Positions 16,207 to 24,960 of a stretch of DNA of 55,677 nucleotides are shown here, piece after piece. The notes under the pieces were generated by a model. The model saw nothing but the letters and a program-made list of their open reading frames with translations. It was not told the DNA's origin and did no database searches. Origin of the DNA: an uncultured Pseudanabaenaceae cyanobacterium (GTDB lineage: Bacteria > Cyanobacteriota > Cyanobacteriia > PCC-9006 > JAAUQQ01); NCBI GenBank assembly GCA_938021205.1, contig CALIGI010000052.1, forward strand, positions 1-55,677, read 5' to 3'. Within the stretch, counting starts at the first letter, position 1; each line of letters opens with the position of its first letter. A program made the translations under genes and the position numbers.

Positions 16207-17592
16207 CTACGCCAAAACGACTTGGGAGATGAGAGCTGTGTCTTTCCAGTGGGTTAAATCGGCTAGGGCGCGATCGCGATAAACCCCATAGCGCTCTCGC
16301 TTATTGCGAACTTTCTTGTCCAGGGTCGGAATGATGCCGAAGTTGGGTGGCATGGGCTGAAAATGCTTCGGAGAGGCGGAGCTAATGAAGTCAAACAATG
16401 CGCCGGACATCATGGTGGCTGGCATGGTGACTAAGGGCTTGCCCTGGACGAAGCGAGCAGCATTCGTGCCAGCCAGCCAGCCCCCCGCTGCTGCTGCGGT
16501 GTAACCTTCGGTTCCTACTAGCTGACCTGCGGCAAAGAGGCTTTCGCGACGGCGGAACTGGAGGGTGGCATCCAGTAATTCCGGAGCGTTGATGAAGGTG
16601 TTGCGGTGCATGACGCCCATGCGGACAAATTCGGCATTTTCTAGGCCGGGAATCATTTGGAAGACGCGCTTTTGCTCGCCCCATTTCAGGTTGGTTTGGA
16701 AGCCCACCATGTTCCAGAGCTGGCCTGCTTTGTCTTCCTGGCGCAGCTGGACGACGGCATAGGGGCGTTTGCTTTGATTCTCGGGGGCTTTGAAGTCACC
16801 ATGGCGAGCGTCAAAGAGCCCCACCGGCTTGAGAGGGCCATAGCGCATGGTTTCGATGCCGCGCCGGGCTTGTTCTTCGATGGGTAAGCAACCCTCAAAG
16901 AACTTGGCGCTTTCAATTTCGAAGTCTTTGAGTTCGGCTTGTTCGGCGGCGCAGAGGGCCTCGTAAAAGGCCAGATACTGCTCCTTGTCCATAGGGCAGT
17001 TGAGGTAAGCTGCTTCGCCGCGATCGTAGCGGGAGGCCATGAAGGCTATCTCTTTATCGATGGATTCGCCGACAATGATGGGGCTCGCTGCATCGAAGAA
17101 ACTGCAATAGTCTTGGCCGGTAAAGCGTTGGAGATCTTCGGCCAGGTCTGGGCTGGTGAGGGGGCCGGTCGTAAGCACGACCACGGCATCGTTCGGAATG
17201 CTATGCACCTCTTCTCGGCGGAGTTCAATGAGGGGATGGGAGGTGAGGGTTTCGGTGAGGCGTTGGCTGAAGACGGCTCTGTCTACGGCCAATGCTCCGC
17301 CAGCGGGGACGGAATGTTCATCGGCTTGGCCAATGACGACGGAACCTAGCTGGCGCAGCTCTTCGTGGAGTAGCCCGGCTGCTCGATCCGTGGCCATGGC
17401 TCCGAAGGAATTGCTGCATACCAGCTCCGCAAAATGCTCCGTGTGGTGTGCGGGGCTGCGGCGTTCCGGGCGCATTTCGTGGAGGATGACGGTCATGCCT
17501 GCTTGGGCAATTTGCCAGGCTGCTTCGGTGCCCGCTAAACCTGCGCCAATGACGTGGATGGGGGCTTGGGAGGTTGGAGTCGCAGCGGTCAT
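16207..17592 (-). CDS. trmFO: tRNA m5U54 methyltransferase, folate/FAD-dependent
   Basis: Methylates U54 of the tRNA T-loop using methylene-tetrahydrofolate and FADH2. An FAD-binding Rossmann motif opens the protein ([19 protein letters not shown]), followed by [20 protein letters not shown] and CSNSFG, both typical of TrmFO/GidA-related proteins. The later blocks [21 protein letters not shown] and [13 protein letters not shown] are TrmFO signatures. The C-terminal [14 protein letters not shown] closes the FAD site. The ATG at 17592 gives 461 aa, close to family length; a TTG at 17649 would add 19 residues with no clear purpose. Alone on the minus strand, downstream of psbY. Confidence 0.94.
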   Translation of the reverse strand: MTAATPTSQAPIHVIGAGLAGTEAAWQIAQAGMTVILHEMRPERRSPAHHTEHFAELVCSNSFGAMATDRAAGLLHEELRQLGSVVIGQADEHSVPAGGALAVDRAVFSQRLTETLTSHPLIELRREEVHSIPNDAVVVLTTGPLTSPDLAEDLQRFTGQDYCSFFDAASPIIVGESIDKEIAFMASRYDRGEAAYLNCPMDKEQYLAFYEALCAAEQAELKDFEIESAKFFEGCLPIEEQARRGIETMRYGPLKPVGLFDARHGDFKAPENQSKRPYAVVQLRQEDKAGQLWNMVGFQTNLKWGEQKRVFQMIPGLENAEFVRMGVMHRNTFINAPELLDATLQFRRRESLFAAGQLVGTEGYTAAAAGGWLAGTNAARFVQGKPLVTMPATMMSGALFDFISSASPKHFQPMPPNFGIIPTLDKKVRNKRERYGVYRDRALADLTHWKDTALISQVVLA

Positions 17593-17724
17593 GGCAGGTT
17601 CTGGAGTGGGGCGTAGGTCTGAGTCGGGTAGGTGTCTCTCACGTTGCAATGGATTGGAGAGAGGCGAGGATGAGCAACGTGCTTAGTGCAAGCTCAGCAG
17701 CTTGTTGGATAGATATAAATGCAA

Positions 17725-17756
17725 TGCGGCGATCGCCCAACTAGGCGATCGCCGCA
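17725..17756 (-). terminator. Palindromic hairpin after psbY
   Basis: A perfect 13-bp stem (17725-17737 with 17744-17756) built from two HIP1-type GCGATCGC sequences, loop 6 nt, 36 nt beyond the psbY stop. The T tract on the minus strand is weak, so it could be a terminator or a stabilising 3' structure. Confidence 0.5.
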
Positions 17757-17791
17757 GCTAACCCAGATTCTAAATGGGATTTGGCAGTAGC

Positions 17792-17911
17792 CTAGCTATC
17801 CTTACCTAGAGCCTTGTTCAGCTGACCCATAGCGGCTTGGAAAATGTTGAAAGCAGCCCAGCTTCCCGCAAGAATAATCGGTGCGAGAACGACAACAATA
17901 CGCCAATCCAT
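17792..17911 (-). CDS. psbY: Photosystem II protein PsbY
   Basis: A 39-aa thylakoid membrane subunit of photosystem II that binds near cytochrome b559 at the edge of the complex. The product begins MDWRIVVVLAPIILAGSWAA and continues FNIFQAAMGQLNKALGKDS, which matches the PsbY pattern: an MDWR start, one membrane helix (about 4-24) and a short polar tail. The ATG is preceded by GAGGA nine nt upstream. It is a single-gene unit between the gamma-carbonic anhydrase-like gene and trmFO, with a hairpin after it. Confidence 0.92.
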   Translation of the reverse strand: MDWRIVVVLAPIILAGSWAAFNIFQAAMGQLNKALGKDS

Positions 17912-17963
17912 TTGAAAATCCTCTCTGTTAGACGTTTAATAAAACGAACATTAATTGACCCCC

Positions 17964-17969
17964 ATTCTA
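17964..17969 (-). promoter_or_regulatory. Candidate psbY -10 element
   Basis: TAGAAT on the minus strand, about 50 nt upstream of the psbY ATG, one base from the -10 consensus. No -35 match at 17 bp, as is common for cyanobacterial type 2 promoters. Confidence 0.3.
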
Positions 17970-18030
17970 CAGAAATCAGCGCTGTTCGGTGCAGGAATCT
18001 TGTCTGAGCATGACGCCTGCAGATCCACTG

Positions 18031-18573
18031 TTAGAGCTGGGGAGGTTGGTCGACAAAACCAAGGTCTGTGCCTTTGCCGCCATGGGCTAGGGCGAGCTGG
18101 TGGTATTTATGGGCATGTTCGATGAGTTCTGCCGATTCGGTTTCTGATAGCTGCCGCAGGACTTTGCCTGGAACGCCGACGACCAGCGATCGCGGTGGCA
18201 CGTCTTTCGTGACGACAGCTCCCGCCCCAACGATGCTACCGGCTCCCACCCGGACCCCATTGAGGACGATAGAGCCAATGCCAATGAGGCTACCCGCTTC
18301 CACATGGGCGGAATGAATCACAGCCCGATGGCCGACGGTCACATCCGCTTCTAATACCGTGGGCAATCCTGGGTCGCAATGAATCACTGCGCCGTCTTGC
18401 ACATTGCAGCGATCGCCCAGGGAGATCTTCTCCAGATCCCCTCGCACTACGGCTGTGGGCCAAATACTCACCCCTTCCTGGATAACCACGGCACCCATGA
18501 CCACGGCGCTGGGAGCGACATAGGCTGCCTTGGACAGGTCCGGCTGGGGCCAGAGATTAGTATTGGAACTCAT
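18031..18573 (-). CDS. Gamma-carbonic anhydrase family protein
   Basis: A 180-aa trimeric left-handed beta-helix protein. Hexapeptide repeats run through about residues 18-140 (AVVMGAVVIQEGVSIWPTAV, then VRGDLEKISLGDRCNVQDGA). The three zinc-ligand His positions of gamma carbonic anhydrases are present in VIHCDPG and in VGHRAVIH. The C-terminal helix (about 145-170, ESAELIEHAHKYHQLAL) is also typical. Activity as bicarbonate dehydratase is possible, but many family members of this length (YrdA/PaaY/FerripyochelinBP types) have uncertain activity. It is not next to carboxysome genes. ATG start; divergent from the next gene. Confidence 0.88.
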   Translation of the reverse strand: MSSNTNLWPQPDLSKAAYVAPSAVVMGAVVIQEGVSIWPTAVVRGDLEKISLGDRCNVQDGAVIHCDPGLPTVLEADVTVGHRAVIHSAHVEAGSLIGIGSIVLNGVRVGAGSIVGAGAVVTKDVPPRSLVVGVPGKVLRQLSETESAELIEHAHKYHQLALAHGGKGTDLGFVDQPPQL

Positions 18574-18700
18574 GGTGCTTAAGCCTTGGACAGGCGGAAC
18601 GAGGGGATGGGAGCAAATGGGCCAGGCAGATGAATTAAGTCTGAAGATTAAGTCTTAGGAGTTGTCCTTGGGAATCGAGCCCAGGACCCTAGGGCTCCTC

Positions 18701-18706
18701 TATAAT
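18701..18706 (+). promoter_or_regulatory. Perfect -10 element before the TIGR02652-type gene
   Basis: TATAAT at 18701-18706, 61 nt before the chosen ATG. The expected -35 position shows no TTGACA match. Confidence 0.4.
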
Positions 18707-18767
18707 TTGTAGATATTACGGGGGATTTGCTCCTCGTAATTCTCTCCGTCGCTTGGATAGTTTTGCC

Positions 18768-19277
18768 ATGGTCAGTGCGGTCTCCCAGTATCCCATTTAT
18801 GGTCCAGAGATCTGCTGTCCCCATTGCAATCAGGCCATTCCAGCTCTGACTTTGACGGATTCCTATCTTTGCAGTCGTCATGGTGTGTTTGAGTCGGACC
18901 CTGAGACCAAGGAATTGGTGCATCTCCAGTCCGGTCGTCACTGGCGTCAGTGGGAGGACAAATGGTATCGACAGCATACTCATCCTGATGGCATTCGCTT
19001 TGAAATTCATGAGGCGCTGGATCGTCTCTATACGGAGGGTTTTCGGGCTACTCAGGTGACCATTGCCCAGCGCTATCGTCAGTTGATTAATGCTTACTTT
19101 GAGCGGAGCAGTCCCTGGAAGGGGCAATCTGAGAATGAAGGCCCTCGTCTTTATGGTTTGCCGGTTCATTTCAGTGCAACCCCCGAAGAAGAGCCCTGCT
19201 GGGGGGTGATTAATTTTGAGCTAAATAAGGAGCCAGGGGTTCCAGCTCAACAGCGTTATTTCCGGCTGTTGGATTAA
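18768..19277 (+). CDS. TIGR02652-type cyanobacterial protein with zinc-ribbon-like N-terminus
   Basis: A 169-aa soluble protein. The N-terminal 45 residues hold CCPHC and, 17 residues later, CSRHG, a spacing like a small treble-clef or zinc ribbon. The following stretch (LQSGRHWRQWEDKWYRQHTH, then RFEIHEALDRLYTEGFRATQ) and the closing GVINFELNKEPG are features I associate with the TIGR02652 family of unknown function, found across cyanobacteria. The ATG at 18768 was chosen; a TTG at 18753 would add five residues. A role in metal or nucleic acid binding is only inferred from the Cys/His set. Confidence 0.8.
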   Translation: MVSAVSQYPIYGPEICCPHCNQAIPALTLTDSYLCSRHGVFESDPETKELVHLQSGRHWRQWEDKWYRQHTHPDGIRFEIHEALDRLYTEGFRATQVTIAQRYRQLINAYFERSSPWKGQSENEGPRLYGLPVHFSATPEEEPCWGVINFELNKEPGVPAQQRYFRLLD

Positions 19278-19334
19278 GTCCAGATTGATTCAGATCTAGG
19301 TCGCTTGCTTTCCGCTCACGCTCTCGGTTACGCC

Positions 19335-19805
19335 ATGCACCATGCTTCCATTCGCACTGCGGATATTCATCGGGCCGTTGCTTTTTATGAACGACTGGGT
19401 TTTGTCCTAGAGGAGCGATTTACCACGGGGGCGACGCTGGCCTGTTGGATGACGGGTTTGGGAGGGCGGATCGAGCTGATTCAAATTCCCCAGCCCCATC
19501 CCACAGCGGATGCCTTTGGCGATGAGCATTACACCGGCTACTACCATCTGTCGTTTGACTTGACGGAGGTGACGGAGAGTCTGTCGGCTTGGTTGGATGA
19601 GCTGCGATCGCGCTTCTTGTCTGAAGACCCACCTGGGAGCACTAGCCTCCAGCCAGGAGAGGAAGTCAAGACGGAGGACTGTTTACGAGTGCTGCTAGAA
19701 CCAGAGCAGCAAATGATTGGGGAAGGGCTTTACGAAGTGGCGTTTATCGCCGATGCGGACGGTCTGCCGTTGGAGTTTATTCGAGTGATCCCTCATGGGC
19801 GATAA
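19335..19805 (+). CDS. VOC (glyoxalase-like) family protein
   Basis: A 156-aa soluble protein of the vicinal oxygen chelate fold. The first beta-alpha unit is HHASIRTADIHRAVAFYERL, with a probable metal-ligand His, and the last strand is GLPLEFIRV with a probable ligand Glu. The centre contains GRIELIQIPQPHPTADAFGD and YYHLSFDL. Members include glyoxalase I and dioxygenases, and specificity cannot be told from sequence. The ATG at 19335 aligns with the family start; a TTG at 19305 would add ten residues. The last 11 bases overlap the start of the AAA ATPase gene, so the two are likely co-translated. Confidence 0.85.
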   Translation: MHHASIRTADIHRAVAFYERLGFVLEERFTTGATLACWMTGLGGRIELIQIPQPHPTADAFGDEHYTGYYHLSFDLTEVTESLSAWLDELRSRFLSEDPPGSTSLQPGEEVKTEDCLRVLLEPEQQMIGEGLYEVAFIADADGLPLEFIRVIPHGR

Positions 19806-21504
19806 GGCTAATAATTCCAAATCTCAGAAGCCCTTTGCGGATAATTGGGCCTATATCAAGACGGAGCTGCAATGGCTGGATCGTCTGTTATTGCTAGCGG
19901 TGGGGCGACATAAGCGCGATCGCAAGGAGACGGAGCAGGCCAGTCGCAGTCAGCGCGATCGCATCACCCGCCATTGGTGGAAGGGCATTGTCTCCCTGGA
20001 AGGCACCCCCCGCTATGACGATATTCGTCCGGCGGCGGAAAGCGAGGCCGCTGGCTTGGGGGGGAGTCAGTCCCGCGCCACTTCGTCTGGTGCTTCTTCG
20101 GGGGCGGCGAAGTCGGTGGGCTACCAGCAGCAACTGGAGCGACGGATCAAGCTTACCCAAGAGCAGGGGGTGTTGCTGGCGTTGCCCGCTTTGCGCGATC
20201 GCCTCAACCTCACTCTCTTTGAAAAGAATTTATTGTTGCTCGGTTTGGCCCCCGAGGTGAACCGCCGCTATGCCAGGCTTTACAGCTACTTGCAAGATAA
20301 CGAAGCCACCCAGCTACCCCAGTTGGATTTGGCTTTGAAGCTGCTCTGTCGAAATGATCAGGAATGGCAGGCCGCTCGCATGCGCCTGACCTCTGAATCG
20401 CCCCTGGTGGAGGCCGGGCTGGTGAATTTCATTGCACCGTCGAATCGTCCTTTGCTGATGCACAGTATTCAGCTCTCGCCAGGGCTGGTGAACTATGCCT
20501 TGGCCAAGCCGGTCCAGCGGGAAGATTTGGACTTGCTGTTGAGGGGGGGCACGGCGTTTTCGGAGTTGACGTTGGCCCAAGTCGTCCAGGGTGAAGCACC
20601 CTTGGCGGGTGAACCTGACGGTTTGGACCTGTCGCCTGCAGTTTCGCCCCAACGATTGGATCTCGCTGGGGAGGGAGCGATCGCCCATCCCCCTGTCGCT
20701 CGAGCGAAGGTGCCGACGAGTCTGACGCCGAGCTTGGGCTATTTCTCTCCGCCGCCCACCTGGGAACGCTATGAGCCCGATGGGGATGGGGAACCGGCTT
20801 GGAATAAATTCATGGGGGAGCGATCGCTCAAACAGGAGCTACAGCATTTAGCCCATCGCCTTGAAAGCATTGCCCTGGATGCCCAGCCGGAAGTCGCAGC
20901 AGCCTTGGGGCAAGCGCAATTGGCCAATGGTACCTTCGCGATTTTCCACGGTCCTGCGGGGACGGGAAAAACAGCCGCTTCTCGTCTGATTGCCCAAACG
21001 GCTATGACGCCCCTAATTACGGTGGACCTACACCAATATCCTGCTGCTCAGTTGGCTCCACTGGTGGCTGACTTGCTGCGTCAGTCTCCCACGGCATTGA
21101 TGATTGATGGGGCTGAATGCCTACTGGCGGCGCCAGGCCAGCGGAGAGCCATTCCGCCAGATTTGGTCCATCGTTTCTTTGTCCAGCGGCGAGCCCAGCC
21201 CTGTCTGACGATGTTCTCGGTGCGCTTATTACCCCTAGTGGCGGCCCAGTGGCAGCGACAATGCGATCGCGCCTTAGCGTTTCCTCTACCTAAAGCCAAG
21301 GCCCGTGAGCGCTTGTGGAAGCAAGCTTTTCCTAAGGGCACTCGCTTTGATAAACGATTGGATTGGCAAGTGATTGCGCGGTGGCGTTTGAGTGGCGGAC
21401 AGATCCAGGCGATCGCCCATGATGCCCATTTGTACGCCCGCTTGGCTGACCAAAAGACGGTTACCCAGGCCAATGTTGAACGTGCCTGGCGGCAACGCCC
21501 CTAG
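19795..21504 (+). CDS. AAA-family ATPase with N-terminal winged-helix-like domain, Walker B altered
   Basis: A 569-aa soluble protein. Residues 1-110 are polar and low in complexity. Residues 120-260 include LTLFEKNLLLLGLAPEVNRR and YARLYSYLQDNE, a pattern seen in AAA ATPases that accompany extracellular contractile injection systems (Afp15-like) and relatives. The AAA domain spans about 335-565. Walker A is intact (GPAGTGKT, 386-393). Walker B reads ALMIDGAE (434-441), where the usual DE is DG, so the catalytic Glu is Gly439 (codon GGG read directly). The C-terminal lid has the typical LSGGQIQAIAHDA. It can probably bind ATP, but hydrolysis may be slow or absent. No injection-system genes are in the window. 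Overlaps the VOC gene by 11 bp. Confidence 0.82.
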   Translation: MGDKANNSKSQKPFADNWAYIKTELQWLDRLLLLAVGRHKRDRKETEQASRSQRDRITRHWWKGIVSLEGTPRYDDIRPAAESEAAGLGGSQSRATSSGASSGAAKSVGYQQQLERRIKLTQEQGVLLALPALRDRLNLTLFEKNLLLLGLAPEVNRRYARLYSYLQDNEATQLPQLDLALKLLCRNDQEWQAARMRLTSESPLVEAGLVNFIAPSNRPLLMHSIQLSPGLVNYALAKPVQREDLDLLLRGGTAFSELTLAQVVQGEAPLAGEPDGLDLSPAVSPQRLDLAGEGAIAHPPVARAKVPTSLTPSLGYFSPPPTWERYEPDGDGEPAWNKFMGERSLKQELQHLAHRLESIALDAQPEVAAALGQAQLANGTFAIFHGPAGTGKTAASRLIAQTAMTPLITVDLHQYPAAQLAPLVADLLRQSPTALMIDGAECLLAAPGQRRAIPPDLVHRFFVQRRAQPCLTMFSVRLLPLVAAQWQRQCDRALAFPLPKAKARERLWKQAFPKGTRFDKRLDWQVIARWRLSGGQIQAIAHDAHLYARLADQKTVTQANVERAWRQRP

Positions 21505-21680
21505 GGGGTGATAACGGTGGTTGAAATTGGAGGGAGAGAGATGGCTGATGAGCTGGGATTGGCGGTGCTGCGCTTTGCTCTGGAGAGACTCTGTAGTGGT
21601 GGCCAGCAAAAAACTAAAAATAACCCGTCAATATGACACAAATACGGAAAATTGGCAGCGATAGTGGGCATAATGAACTC

Positions 21681-21766
21681 AGCAACAAGATTTGTTGCTC
21701 CCAGTTTGAGTCGAATTGCATATACCATTTCGAAGCGCATCTCGTGGTTGAGAGGCGCTTTTTTAT
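21681..21766 (+). ncRNA. Candidate small RNA with 5' hairpin and terminator
   Basis: A -10-like CATAAT (21669-21674) is followed seven bases later by a perfect 8-bp hairpin (21681-21688 with 21692-21699), an unpaired stretch of about 33 nt, and a strong terminator hairpin (21733-21760) with six T. The layout (5' hairpin, open centre, terminator) is that of short cyanobacterial Yfr-type sRNAs, but known Yfr1 or Yfr2 core motifs were not found. No -35 was found. It could also be only the tail of the AAA ATPase transcript. Confidence 0.35.
21733..21764 (+). terminator. Rho-independent terminator
   Basis: Stem AAGCGC/GCGCTT extended by five further pairs after one mismatch, loop of four bases, then T6. 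It ends either a candidate small RNA or the AAA ATPase transcript 230 nt upstream. Confidence 0.75.
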
Positions 21767-21828
21767 TACCCGTTAGGAGCAGTGATTTTTGGGGGGCGTT
21801 ATCACAGTGGTTTCATAGGGGAGAATCC

Positions 21829-21868
21829 AAAAAGGACCAATCCCACAGCTTTGGGATTGGTCCTTTTT
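21829..21868. terminator. Bidirectional terminator
   Basis: A perfect 17-bp stem (21829-21845 with 21852-21868), 6-nt loop, A5 on one side and T5 on the other. It sits between convergent transcripts and can serve both. Confidence 0.9.
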
Positions 21869-21914
21869 GAATTGGAGTGATGATCACGCCTGTAATGGAT
21901 TAGGCCAGCGATCG

Positions 21915-24131
21915 CTACTGGCTAATATTCTCCTCAAAGAACACAACCGTTTCGCTGATGTTATGTTCCACTGCTACTTTATTCTGCGGCGGTTGATTCA
22001 GCATGGCTTGAATCTCTGGGGTGATGATGGCCTCTAAGGGAGGAGTTTCAAGCCCTCGAGCTGCTTCTGAGGCGAGCCAGGGAGCCTCTGACTTATCTTT
22101 ATCTTGTCCTAAGGGGCTAGCCTGGGGCGAGAAGTGGATCTTAGCCGATGGGGGCGAAGCCTGATCTGCAACAGACTGCCCAGCCTCGGACTTGTAGCTG
22201 AGGTCGGAGCTGGGCCCTTCGGAGGCAACGGCTAGACCCAGACTTTCATCTTGGACTTCGATGGGAGAGTCTTTCAAACCACTGGCAAGGTGAAGGAAGG
22301 CTTGGGATTCGATGCGATCGCTAATCAGCGGTTCCGCTGCCTGAACATGGGCCATGGCGGCGAGCTGGACAATTTTAGTGGGGGTTTGCTTGAAGGGTTG
22401 GCCGGGCTTGACTGCTTCCGTCACTGGCTGAGTTTCCAGTTCTGCCTCCAGTGGCAGGGCTCGGATTTCCTTGGGCATGAAGGGCTGCACCGTGAGCAGA
22501 CTGCTGTTGATGTCGCCGAGCACGCCCAGATTCTCATGGAGATTCTCATGGAGATTCTCTTTCCCTGAGAGGGGCTCTTCCGCGATGAAGGGAGTTAAGG
22601 TTTCTTCTAACTTCTGGTCGCTACCCACTACGGTTTGGGCTGAGGCTGGGAGCACGACAGCATCGCTCTTCGCTTGGGGGCTGCTTGGTGCATTGACCTG
22701 GACGAAAGCAGATGCGGTTTCGACTGACGTCTCAAGGCTAGAGGCTTCTAGGGCCAGGGCGATTGTTTCCGCTTCGAGCAACTCCGTGGCAGTGGCTAAG
22801 CTGATGCTAGCCTCGCTGGAATTGCTGGAGGTTGCAATAGCAGTGGCAAGGGCAAATTCCTCCGGTGTCATGGCTAAGCGTTCCCAGGCGGGCTCGGCCT
22901 CGGTGGCTGCTGGGGCCAGAGGACGATTCGAACCCAGGGCCACCGCTAGGGGATTGGGGTCGGATTGTTGGGGGGGAACCTGGGCCTTTACCCGATTCAG
23001 TTCGCCCTTGAAATCGAGATCTGCGATATGAACGTCTGTGGGATTTGCTATGGCCAAGGCTGCATTTTGAGCCATGGCATCGGCGAGAACCGTCTCTGCG
23101 GCTACAATTTCGGCAAAGACGCCATCGAATTCTTGGTGATCTATCTCCAGCTGGAGAGACTGACGGTTGAAGCTACTGCCTTCGAGGGGGCTGGACTGAT
23201 GATCGAGGAGCGCGATCGCCCAGGAATCCTCAGCATTATTGCCCTCCCGGTTTGCCCTCTGGGTTGAGTCATCATCAGCCCAAGCTAAATCAACGCTCTG
23301 GAGTAGCGAAGGCTGTTGCTCTTGGTACAGCAGCGCTTGCTTGACCGCATCAAAGCGACGAGCTTGGTCCCGGCGAATGTAGTACTCGGTGTTTCCTAAG
23401 CCAGGAGCTGCCCAGCGATTTTTGACCGGGTCCCAATAGGACCAAGTGCGAGCCCGAATAATCTGTTCATCGGGGTCCGTGACGGTCTTTTTGATTTGTG
23501 TCAACCGGTCCACATAGCCCCAGGAATCTAGACCAGCCAATTCACTTTGGGTGGAGAGGTCTAGACCGTTGAGTAGTTCTAAGTGAGTAAGCTGAATGCC
23601 ATTGCGCTTGGCTTGGGCTTGGAGCAGGTCATGGAAACGACGCAGTTTGACGAGCTGGCGCTGGTCTGCAATCTCAGGCAGTGCCTGCTTTGCAGCTGCT
23701 AGTCGCTTGGCATCATTATTGCTTTGGTCAAGCACCCCAGCGGTTTCCTGATGGGAGAGGTGCTGAAAGCTAAAACTGCCAAAGTTATTGGCTCCGTTGC
23801 CCGGATCCCGGTGCCAGTAATAGGCCGGACTCATCGAGCCATCCAGCCGACGAGTACCTTCCGCATGGCCGATCACGATGGCGAGGGGAGAGCTAGAGCC
23901 TTGCTCCCACCATTCCATGGGGATTGGGGTTAAGCCTTGGAAAATATACGCAGAGGGTAGCGTTAAATCTTGGAAACGGAAGGGAGCAGGCGAGGGCTTT
24001 TCGCCTTGAAAGCCTGGCAACTTGATAAAAGCTAGGTTCGGGGCTGGAGTGACTTCCCCAGCCGTTGCGAAACCCTGAGTCGATGCGGTGAATAACGCCA
24101 CAAAGCCTACAGCAAGCTTCATTGAATGCAT
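21915..24131 (-). CDS. Large exported protein with conserved N-terminal domain, unknown function
   Basis: A 738-aa protein. Residues 1-24 are a signal peptide (MKLAVGFVALFTASTQGFA). Residues about 70-280 form a folded domain with many invariant-looking polar positions: IGHAEGTRRLDGS, YYWHRDPGNGANNFGSFSFQ, LELLNGLDLSTQSELAGLD, ARTWSYWDP, APGLGNTEYYIRRDQARR. I recall similar domains in cyanobacterial exported proteins; the Glu in GHAEGT and the HRDPGN motif hint at a lysozyme-like hydrolase, but this is not established. Residues 300-738 are low in complexity, rich in Ala, Ser, Glu and Pro, with a short repeat HENL. The ATG at 24131 follows AGGAGGT by 10 nt, an unusually strong ribosome site. 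Confidence 0.78.
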   Translation of the reverse strand: MHSMKLAVGFVALFTASTQGFATAGEVTPAPNLAFIKLPGFQGEKPSPAPFRFQDLTLPSAYIFQGLTPIPMEWWEQGSSSPLAIVIGHAEGTRRLDGSMSPAYYWHRDPGNGANNFGSFSFQHLSHQETAGVLDQSNNDAKRLAAAKQALPEIADQRQLVKLRRFHDLLQAQAKRNGIQLTHLELLNGLDLSTQSELAGLDSWGYVDRLTQIKKTVTDPDEQIIRARTWSYWDPVKNRWAAPGLGNTEYYIRRDQARRFDAVKQALLYQEQQPSLLQSVDLAWADDDSTQRANREGNNAEDSWAIALLDHQSSPLEGSSFNRQSLQLEIDHQEFDGVFAEIVAAETVLADAMAQNAALAIANPTDVHIADLDFKGELNRVKAQVPPQQSDPNPLAVALGSNRPLAPAATEAEPAWERLAMTPEEFALATAIATSSNSSEASISLATATELLEAETIALALEASSLETSVETASAFVQVNAPSSPQAKSDAVVLPASAQTVVGSDQKLEETLTPFIAEEPLSGKENLHENLHENLGVLGDINSSLLTVQPFMPKEIRALPLEAELETQPVTEAVKPGQPFKQTPTKIVQLAAMAHVQAAEPLISDRIESQAFLHLASGLKDSPIEVQDESLGLAVASEGPSSDLSYKSEAGQSVADQASPPSAKIHFSPQASPLGQDKDKSEAPWLASEAARGLETPPLEAIITPEIQAMLNQPPQNKVAVEHNISETVVFFEENISQ
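22529..22560. repeat. 12-bp tandem repeat inside the exported protein gene
   Basis: GATTCTCATGGA is repeated about 2.6 times, encoding repeated HENL residues in the low-complexity tail. Confidence 0.8.
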
Positions 24132-24592
24132 CAAACGAACGACCTCCTACACCGCTAGGGAGCGGCTTACATCAGAGAAAACTTTCTGCTTGGCTGCTTA
24201 ATAGGGTGTAAAACACCCGAGGTCCTCAGACCCAAGCCGAAGCCAAAAAAAATGCAGAGAGCGCACCAACGCCTTGCAATAAATGTGCGTAATTCACCCG
24301 GAGTTTTAGCGTTCGATCCCAAGAAACCTAACCTTGCAAAAGATGATGTTCCTGAAAGCACAAACAGCCTGCGTGGTGCAATGAACCTTCATATTTTGAC
24401 AGAAAATGTTTAGATTTCAAAGCAGTACGGTGAAATGCTTGTTGCTTAATGGTTCTGAGAAAAAACGGACTTTGAAACTAGACTTTCGGGGGATTCTCTT
24501 TTTACTGAAAACACCTTTCTCTACGTATTAATGAAAAAAACAGAGTTTGTATGTTGAGATTATCGTCTTTTTTGTCAGTGTAAATACTAGGC

Positions 24593-24692
24593 TTGACTGT
24601 GCTCTAAATAGATTGGATAAGGACAAAATGGATTGATGCTTCTCGGTAAGAATCAGGTTTCTAACAGACAAAGCTTGATTCTTGCCGAAGAG
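24593..24692 (+). promoter_or_regulatory. Promoter-like pair followed by a long hairpin
   Basis: TTGACT (24593-24598) and GATAAG (24616-24621) are 17 bp apart. A transcript from about 24628 would start just before a 17-bp imperfect hairpin (24639-24655 with 24676-24692, 19-nt loop). No gene follows on plus, so a non-coding transcript is possible. Confidence 0.25.
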
Positions 24693-24830
24693 TAGGGGCA
24701 TATCTTGCGATTAGTCGGACTGCTGCGAGTGGCGATACTGGTGGAGATTTTGAGAGGCTTTTGGAGGCTGGATTCTAGATTGTCTCCCATTGCGCCTCAA
24801 TTTGTAATGGCTTGTGATGGGAAATTAAGA

Positions 24831-24870
24831 CTCAACTCAAATCCCCTTGAGCAAGGGGATTTGAGTTGAG
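24831..24870. repeat. Perfect 18-bp inverted repeat
   Basis: CTCAACTCAAATCCCCTT (24831-24848) and its exact complement (24853-24870) flank a 4-nt loop; one more A-T pair extends it. There is no T tract. It could be a repeat-family palindrome or a transcript-stabilising structure. Confidence 0.85.
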
Positions 24871-24960
24871 TTAGGTTGGGAAAATATGGTGATTTTGTGA
24901 GTGATTGCTCACCATTAAAAATGTATTTTCTTCTGGGCTATGACTTAGACAGGGAGATTA

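Noticed and set aside
17725..17756. HIP1 palindrome pair as a regulatory operator
   Set aside because: GCGATCGC occurs many times across the window, also inside genes; its position after psbY fits a 3' hairpin better than an operator.
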